Source: Oscillospiraceae bacterium (GTDB lineage Bacteria; Bacillota; Clostridia; Oscillospirales; CAG-272). Taken from it: a stretch of 9,765 nt of DNA. A program made the position numbers and the translations under genes. The stretch covers positions 1-9,765 of the forward strand of contig WREN01000062.1 in assembly GCA_009779295.1 (NCBI GenBank), given 5' to 3'. Below, one piece after another: positions 5,386-9,765 of the stretch (the first letter of the stretch is position 1; every line of letters starts with the position of its first letter). The notes beneath the pieces are model-generated. The model did not search any database. It had not been told where the DNA came from and worked only from the letters and a program-made list of their open reading frames with translations.

Positions 5386-6326
5386 ATATCAGAATCGAAA
5401 AAGCAACTATTGATGACGCGGAAATTCTTACAGAGATCCAGAAACAGGCGTTCGAGCCGTTGTATCGGATATATCATGATGAAGGAAATCCATATCTTCG
5501 AGGAGTCGATGAATTAAAATATCAAATTGAACACGGTACACGCGAAGTTTACAAAATTCTCGCGGACGATATTATATGCGGCGGAATTACGATTCGCGAT
5601 AAAGGTAACGGCGAATATTATCTGAATCGGATTTATATTTCGCCGCAATTTCAAAGTAAAGGTATCGGCAAAACGGCGATAGGAATCTGCGAGCAAAATT
5701 ATCCGGACGCGAAACGTTGGACTGTTGACTTCCCTGCTGATTTAATTGCGAATCGAAAATGCTACGAAGCAAACGGTTATTATGATACCGGTAAACGCGA
5801 AATAATCAACGATAAGCTCACGCTTGCGTTCTACGAAAAAGCTGTCAACGGAATATTCGAGCTTAGTCAATCACAATTTGAATACGCAAAAAATGTAATT
5901 CGCGCAAGTTTTACCACAATAACGCAACAATTAAATATAACTGAGCAGAATTGTCCGACGCATACGGCGTTTGTTACAACGGTTGAACGATTGCAGAATC
6001 ATTACAATTGGGGTTGGTTGATGTTCGCTTTGTTCGAAAATACAAAATTGGTCGGTTACGTTTCCATTTCAAACGAAGGAAACGATATATATGAATTACA
6101 TAACCTATCTGTTTTGCCTGAATACCGCCACAAAGGTTACGGCAGACAATTGCTTGATTTTTGTAAATCAAAATGCAAATACATCAAGCTCAGCATGATC
6201 GAGAAAAATACTGTGCTGAAAAATTGGTACACCGCAAACGGTTTCGTTCATATTGGTACGAAAAAATTTGAACATTTGCCGTTTACAACCGGATATATGG
6301 AATGGAAATTGGAGGAAAAATTATGA
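5382..6326 (+). CDS. two-domain GNAT acetyltransferase (tandem GNAT fusion)
   Basis: A 314-residue protein with two acetyltransferase domains. The N-terminal domain (about 1-153) has IRIEKATIDDAEILTEIQ at the start, YLNRIYISPQFQSKGIGKTA (80-99) with CoA loop QSKGIG (91-96), and NRKCYEANGYYDTG (124-137). The C-terminal domain (about 158-314) has YELHNLSVLPEYRHKGYGRQL (237-257) with loop RHKGYG (249-254), and NWYTANGFVHIGTKKF (281-296). Both CoA loops fit the Q/RxxGxG pattern, so both domains may bind acetyl-CoA. The start is the ATG overlapping the preceding stop (ATGA) with GGAG 8 bases upstream; the frame upstream is open but lies in the previous gene. Substrate unknown. Two-domain GNATs include mycothiol synthase and some aminoglycoside enzymes, but nothing here points to either. 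Confidence 0.9.
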   Translation: MNIRIEKATIDDAEILTEIQKQAFEPLYRIYHDEGNPYLRGVDELKYQIEHGTREVYKILADDIICGGITIRDKGNGEYYLNRIYISPQFQSKGIGKTAIGICEQNYPDAKRWTVDFPADLIANRKCYEANGYYDTGKREIINDKLTLAFYEKAVNGIFELSQSQFEYAKNVIRASFTTITQQLNITEQNCPTHTAFVTTVERLQNHYNWGWLMFALFENTKLVGYVSISNEGNDIYELHNLSVLPEYRHKGYGRQLLDFCKSKCKYIKLSMIEKNTVLKNWYTANGFVHIGTKKFEHLPFTTGYMEWKLEEKL

Positions 6327-6883
6327 AACACGCAGGAACGCAAACGCTAAAAACAACCCGATTGACCTTACGGCGAATCGAATTAGACGACGCTGAAATG
6401 ATGTTTGCAAACTGGGCGAACGATGATGAGGTCACGCATTACTTGCGCTGGCAAACACACCAAACCGTGGAAGATACGAAAGCGGTTATACAAAACTGGT
6501 TTGAAGGGTATAGGGATGATTCCAAATACCATTGGGGAATTTGCCTCAATAATGGCGAAATTATTGGATCTTTAGGAATATTTAATATTAATGAATACGA
6601 TTCACACGCTGAAATCGGTTATTGCATAGGCCGAAAATGGTGGGGGCAGGGTTATACCAGTGAAGCGGCGCGGGCGGTAATCGATTATATGTTCGCGAAC
6701 ACCGATATCGAGCGGATTGAGACATATCATTCGGTTTTGAACCCTGCGTCCGGTAGAGTGATGGCAAAAGCCGGTATGCGTTACGAGGGTTTTGCTCGTC
6801 ACAAATACCGCAACCGCGACGGGTATCAGGATTGTAATATGTATGGGATTATTCGGGAGGATTGGTTTGACTTTTCAAAATAA
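6323..6883 (+). CDS. RimJ/RimL-type GNAT N-acetyltransferase
   Basis: A 186-residue acetyltransferase of the ribosomal-protein-N-acetyltransferase-like (Acetyltransf_3) branch, which modifies protein N-termini or small amines. It shows LKTTRLTLRRIELDDAEMMF (9-28), a classic family opening, then NGEIIGSLGIFNI (77-89), EIGYCIGRKWWGQGYTSEAA (97-116) with CoA loop RKWWGQG, and VLNPASGRVMAKAGMRYEG (138-156). All are as expected for an intact enzyme. ATGA overlap with the preceding gene, with GGAGG (6311-6315) 7 bases upstream. It is the last gene of the operon, and the promoter of the next gene overlaps its final codons. Genuine RimJ/RimL function cannot be separated from small-molecule acetylation by sequence alone. 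Confidence 0.93.
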   Translation: MKHAGTQTLKTTRLTLRRIELDDAEMMFANWANDDEVTHYLRWQTHQTVEDTKAVIQNWFEGYRDDSKYHWGICLNNGEIIGSLGIFNINEYDSHAEIGYCIGRKWWGQGYTSEAARAVIDYMFANTDIERIETYHSVLNPASGRVMAKAGMRYEGFARHKYRNRDGYQDCNMYGIIREDWFDFSK

Positions 6884-6895
6884 TTGTGTTATAAT
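6867..6895 (+). promoter_or_regulatory. promoter of the solute-binding lipoprotein gene
   Basis: TTGACT (6867-6872), a 17-base spacer, then a perfect TATAAT (6890-6895). The -35 is inside the last codons of the RimJ-like gene (stop 6881-6883). The predicted start near 6902 would leave an unusually short 5' leader of about 14 bases that still includes the GAGGTG ribosome site (6903-6908). No terminator was seen between the two genes, so read-through from the acetyltransferase operon is also possible. Confidence 0.82.
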
Positions 6896-6915
6896 AAATT
6901 TTGAGGTGTAAATTT

Positions 6916-8376
6916 ATGAAAAGGATTATATTTTTAACAGTATTACTATTAATTTTTATATCATGTTCTGAAAACAATCCAGCCAAAAATGAAACTTTAA
7001 CCCCCGAAACACAATCGTTAAAACCCGAAACAACAAAATTATTGCCTGATTTGCCGGATGTTAGTTTTAATAATACGGATTTTGTATTTTTATTAACAAG
7101 TTGGTGGCCGTCGACTTCTAATTTGATCGCGTTTCCGTATGTTGTAAGTGAAACATTGAACGGCGAAATCGTCAATGACGCCGTTTATATGCGAAACACT
7201 TTGATTAGCGAAAAATACGGCGTAAATATTAAAGAAATCGACCTAACAGGTCAGGATTCGGGCGGAGGCGGAATCGGTTATCAGCGAATTTCCAAAGGTT
7301 ATATGGCGGGCGACCACGAATATGACGCGGGGTTCATCGGCACATATGATGTTTGTACCTTAGCCCGCGACGGTTATTTGCATGATCTGCTTGAATTGCC
7401 GCATATTGATCTTGACAAACCGTGGTGGGATGCACGCGTTAAGCGTGATTTACTCATCGGTAACAAGATGTATTTCACGAATGGCGACATCAACATCCAA
7501 AACAACGAATGTACTTACGCAATTCTTTTCAACAAACGGCTTATAAACGATTATAAATTGGAGATTCCTTACGAACTTGTTTTAAACAATAAATGGACTA
7601 TCGATAAATTCTTGTCGATGGCAAAAGGTGTTTCTCAGGATTTGAACGGCGACGGTAAATGGGATGAAAACGATCAATATGGCATTTTAGTTTGGCAGGA
7701 CAGCGTGTACGGTATGATCGTGGCTGCGGGTGAAAAAATCGCGACGGTTATCGACGGTAAAATTGAACTTACTCTCTACAACGAAAACACCGTTTCCACA
7801 CTTACAAAATATATGGATTTTTTGAAGGATGAAACATATTCGCTTAATATAAGAACTCTAAACAGCGGTGAGGTTAATATGTTTGCGAACAATCAGGCTC
7901 TGTTTCATACGCGTTACATTTCTACAATTAAACTCTTGCGTGATATGGAAACTGATTTCGGAATACTTCCCTACCCAAAATTGTACGAAACTCAAAGCAG
8001 TTATTATTCTAATATTCACGGATACGGAGATTCTTTTGTCTGCATACCCAAAACAGCCGCTAATCCTGAAATGTCGGCAATCATACTCGAAGCTCTCGCG
8101 GCGGAATCGATGTACAACATCACGCCGGCATATTACGACGTGACGCTGACAGGTAAGTTTTTCAGAGACGACGAAAGCCGCGAAATGCTCGATATAATAT
8201 TCTCAACGCGCGGCTACGATGTAGGTTTATTCTATCAAGTAGGCGGTTATACTTCAACTCTGCTTGAAATGTTAAATAGTTTAAGAAACGATTTTACTTC
8301 GGTGTATCAAAAAGATGAAGCCAAAGCGTTGCAGCAGATTGATACTATTAATCAGGCGTTCAGCGAGAATAATTAG
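6916..8376 (+). CDS. extracellular solute-binding lipoprotein (ABC transporter, family 1)
   Basis: A 486-residue substrate-binding protein, probably for a sugar or oligosaccharide, anchored to the outer face of the membrane. The signal peptide is Met-Lys-Arg plus a hydrophobic run (4-16), then IFISC with lipobox cysteine Cys17. The box is slightly atypical (Phe at -3). A polar, Pro/Thr-rich linker (about 18-48) follows. The body has typical solute-binding segments such as YMAGDHEYDAGFIGTYD and YGDSFVCIPKTAANPE. DLNGDGKWDEND (242-253) is a dockerin/EF-hand-like calcium loop, a frequent insertion in clostridial members. The start at 6916 has GAGGTG 7 bases upstream; a TTG at 6901 would precede the Shine-Dalgarno and is rejected. 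No permease or ATPase gene is adjacent, so it is an orphan here, working with a transporter encoded elsewhere or acting as a sensor. Confidence 0.88.
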   Translation: MKRIIFLTVLLLIFISCSENNPAKNETLTPETQSLKPETTKLLPDLPDVSFNNTDFVFLLTSWWPSTSNLIAFPYVVSETLNGEIVNDAVYMRNTLISEKYGVNIKEIDLTGQDSGGGGIGYQRISKGYMAGDHEYDAGFIGTYDVCTLARDGYLHDLLELPHIDLDKPWWDARVKRDLLIGNKMYFTNGDINIQNNECTYAILFNKRLINDYKLEIPYELVLNNKWTIDKFLSMAKGVSQDLNGDGKWDENDQYGILVWQDSVYGMIVAAGEKIATVIDGKIELTLYNENTVSTLTKYMDFLKDETYSLNIRTLNSGEVNMFANNQALFHTRYISTIKLLRDMETDFGILPYPKLYETQSSYYSNIHGYGDSFVCIPKTAANPEMSAIILEALAAESMYNITPAYYDVTLTGKFFRDDESREMLDIIFSTRGYDVGLFYQVGGYTSTLLEMLNSLRNDFTSVYQKDEAKALQQIDTINQAFSENN

Positions 8377-8402
8377 AGTAACGATTTATGCAACGTATAA
8401 AA

Positions 8403-9458
8403 TCATAATGCGTGTCTTTTTAGCAATGTTTCAACCGCGATGAAACGTGGATTTTCGCGGATAAAATCATAATTTGGTTTTGAGATTTTTTCCAATATCC
8501 ATTTTGAATGTCTGTCATCCGGCGATTCTTTCCAGTAACCGCCGGTTTTCATACCTTTGAACAATATTGAGTTATACTGCCCTTCCTGATCGTAAGTGTC
8601 GAACATAACGGCGTATTTCGCAACAAGCTCAAGCTGTGTCAAAGAATTTTCCGTATCATTACGGTTTGCGTATATTTTCAGCATTTCCGAATGAGCAATC
8701 CTTATAGATTGCGAATGATAACAATAGTTTCCGTCCTCAAAAACGGTTTCCATTATCGTGAGGACTTTTTGGCATAATATTAATTTTTCGTCGTCGTCAT
8801 GTTTTTGATCCGTCAAATCAAGAATATTACACACTAGCAGAGAATTTAAAGCCATTATATTAATCTTCAACTGGTCGGTTAATTTATTTCCCGTATAAAC
8901 CTGTGTAAGCAGTTCGTTGCCCGTGTGCTGATAAATCGGCAGGGATTTAGCTAATCGTTCGGCTTCTTCAAGCCTGCCGGCTTTAAGATATTCATAACAG
9001 GCTAATTCAATCGCGTCCATACCTATTTCATTATCGTCAATAACCTTTTGGCATAAAAAAATGATTTCACGAAGCGTTAATCCGTCATCCCATTCGTATA
9101 CATTTTTAAACCCGTATGCAAGGGTACTTTTAAGTCTGTAACTGTCGGGATATTCTTCAAGTCCTTTTTTGATTTTATCAAAAGCTCTTTCGCGGTAGCC
9201 GTCAAACGAGTCATGCAATGCGGACATATATATTTCCTCAATTCTCTTTTCTTTCAAATCCACATTTATTCCGAGAATGACGTCCGCGCTGACTTTAAAA
9301 ATATTAGCGAGTATTGGTAATTGGGATATATCCGGCGCGGTTTTGCCGCACTCCCACTGCGAAACCGCCGAAACTGAAATGTTGAGATACTCCGCAAGCT
9401 GTTCCTGAGTTATGCAGCGCTCGCGGCGTAACTTTTTGATGTTTATACCGATGTTCAT
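8403..9458 (-). CDS. XRE-family transcriptional regulator with helical C-terminal domain
   Basis: A 351-residue DNA-binding protein. The N-terminal HTH_3 domain spans about residues 5-62: IKKLRRERCITQEQLAEYLN, the recognition helix region VSAVSQWECGKTAPDI, and LPILANIFKVSADVILG. Residues about 70-351 are helical with repeated paired-helix patterns, for example LKAGRLEEAERLAKSLP and ENSLTQLELVAKYAVMF. This suggests TPR-like repeats that could bind a peptide or protein ligand, as in other XRE-TPR regulators; that is inference. The ATG at 9458 has GGAGG 9 bases upstream. It converges with the solute-binding gene with only 26 bases between them and no clear terminator. A perfect inverted repeat around its promoter suggests autoregulation. 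Confidence 0.9.
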   Translation of the reverse strand: MNIGINIKKLRRERCITQEQLAEYLNISVSAVSQWECGKTAPDISQLPILANIFKVSADVILGINVDLKEKRIEEIYMSALHDSFDGYRERAFDKIKKGLEEYPDSYRLKSTLAYGFKNVYEWDDGLTLREIIFLCQKVIDDNEIGMDAIELACYEYLKAGRLEEAERLAKSLPIYQHTGNELLTQVYTGNKLTDQLKINIMALNSLLVCNILDLTDQKHDDDEKLILCQKVLTIMETVFEDGNYCYHSQSIRIAHSEMLKIYANRNDTENSLTQLELVAKYAVMFDTYDQEGQYNSILFKGMKTGGYWKESPDDRHSKWILEKISKPNYDFIRENPRFIAVETLLKRHAL

Positions 9459-9477
9459 TTTTCTCTACCTCCATAAA

Positions 9478-9520
9478 TTTTTGGTTGTACTAATTATAGC
9501 ACAACCAAAAAATTTCACAA
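9478..9520 (-). promoter_or_regulatory. promoter with inverted-repeat operator for the XRE regulator gene
   Basis: On the minus strand TTGTGA (9520-9515, 4/6 match), a 16-base spacer, then a perfect TATAAT (9498-9493). An 11-bp perfect inverted repeat, TTTTTGGTTGT (9478-9488) and ACAACCAAAAA (9501-9511) with a 12-base spacer, brackets the -10 so that one arm lies in the -35/-10 spacer and the other covers the transcription start. The symmetry fits a dimeric HTH protein, most simply the XRE product itself. The repeat straddles the predicted start, so it should act as DNA rather than RNA. Confidence 0.75.
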
Positions 9521-9553
9521 GAGAGTATTTAACGATTTAAAATTAAGTGGTAC

Positions 9554-9765
9554 TTAAATCCTACCGTGCGTCATCATTACCAACAACGGTGGAATGTACA
9601 TGTAACTGCCTTCGATTCGGTAGTCCGAATTGTTCGGACCGATTTGAATCGGCAGTTTATCAAGCGCGGCGTCAACTTCGCTGACAGGCAATCCGCACTT
9701 CTCCGCGATTTCTTCAATCGTTACCCACAAATCGAAATCGTTCGCGGTAAGGTTGAACAATACGA
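9554..9765 (-). CDS. hypothetical protein, C-terminal part, possible helix-turn-helix; runs off right edge
   Basis: An open frame of about 70 residues ending at TAA (9556-9554) and continuing through the window edge. A TTG at 9760 could be a start, but no ribosome site can be judged in the five bases left, so it is treated as partial. The readable part has WVTIEEIAEKCGLPVSEVDAAL, with the spacing of a helix-turn-helix (two helices joined by CGLPVSE), then a short beta-like segment and a hydrophobic tail ending MMTHGRI. I do not recognise the family. It lies upstream of the XRE gene on the same strand, with a gap of about 95 bases that holds the XRE promoter. Confidence 0.55.
   Translation of the reverse strand, partial: VLFNLTANDFDLWVTIEEIAEKCGLPVSEVDAALDKLPIQIGPNNSDYRIEGSYMYIPPLLVMMTHGRI

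Noticed and set aside
8377..8402. Bidirectional terminator between the convergent solute-binding and XRE genes
   Set aside because: No stem longer than 3-4 bp with a T run could be found in these 26 bases; termination must occur inside the opposing gene or is not visible by eye.
9533..9560. AT-rich palindrome TTAAGT-GGT-ACTTAA as terminator of the right-edge gene
   Set aside because: The stem is only 6 A/T-rich base pairs, includes the stop codon, and competes with an overlapping GATTTAA/TTAAATC pairing. Too weak to call.

Overview
The window looks like chromosome from a low-to-moderate GC Gram-positive bacterium, most likely an uncultured member of the Clostridia. The signs are strong Shine-Dalgarno sites (GGAGG, AAGGAG), near-consensus sigma-A promoters, tightly overlapping genes, a lipoprotein-type solute-binding protein, and the gene order aroF-tyrA-aroB-aroA, which I associate with Clostridia. 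This placement is inference; no rRNA or other marker gene is present.

Left third (1-3386, minus strand): a biosynthetic operon for the shikimate/tyrosine pathway. Its order is DAHP synthase (aroF), prephenate dehydrogenase (tyrA), 3-dehydroquinate synthase (aroB) and the start of EPSP synthase (aroA), which runs off the left edge. Junctions are tight: ATGA overlap, 8-base gap, TAATG overlap. In front of aroF is a complete ribosome-mediated attenuator. It has a strong promoter, a 29-codon leader peptide with five consecutive Tyr codons plus a sixth Tyr and two Phe, and an intrinsic-terminator hairpin just before the aroF ribosome binding site. Three mutually exclusive pairings (1:2, 2:3, 3:4) can be read from the bases. 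The expected logic is that scarce charged tRNA-Tyr stalls the ribosome on the Tyr run, the antiterminator forms, and the operon is transcribed.

Middle (3406-6883, plus strand): a divergent operon whose promoter lies 19 bp from the aro promoter, -35 to -35. Its leader also contains a good candidate short ORF, GTG-started and 22 codons long, ending with a Tyr-Pro-Tyr-Trp-Tyr-Pro run. That run is encoded inside a strong hairpin, and a second terminator-like hairpin sits before the first structural gene. The operon encodes a class I SAM-dependent methyltransferase, a broken QueG-like iron-sulfur protein (internal deletion plus frame change), a single-domain GNAT acetyltransferase, a two-domain GNAT acetyltransferase and a RimJ/RimL-type GNAT acetyltransferase. 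The intact genes overlap by ATGA. The two divergent leaders are the most interesting part of the window.

Right third (6867-9765): an orphan extracellular solute-binding lipoprotein with its own consensus promoter, whose -35 lies inside the preceding GNAT gene. It converges on an XRE-family regulator with a long helical C-terminal region. That regulator's promoter is framed by a perfect 11-bp inverted repeat, a likely autoregulatory operator. The end of an unidentified minus-strand gene with a possible helix-turn-helix reaches the right edge.

No tRNA, rRNA, CRISPR array, insertion sequence or attachment site was seen.
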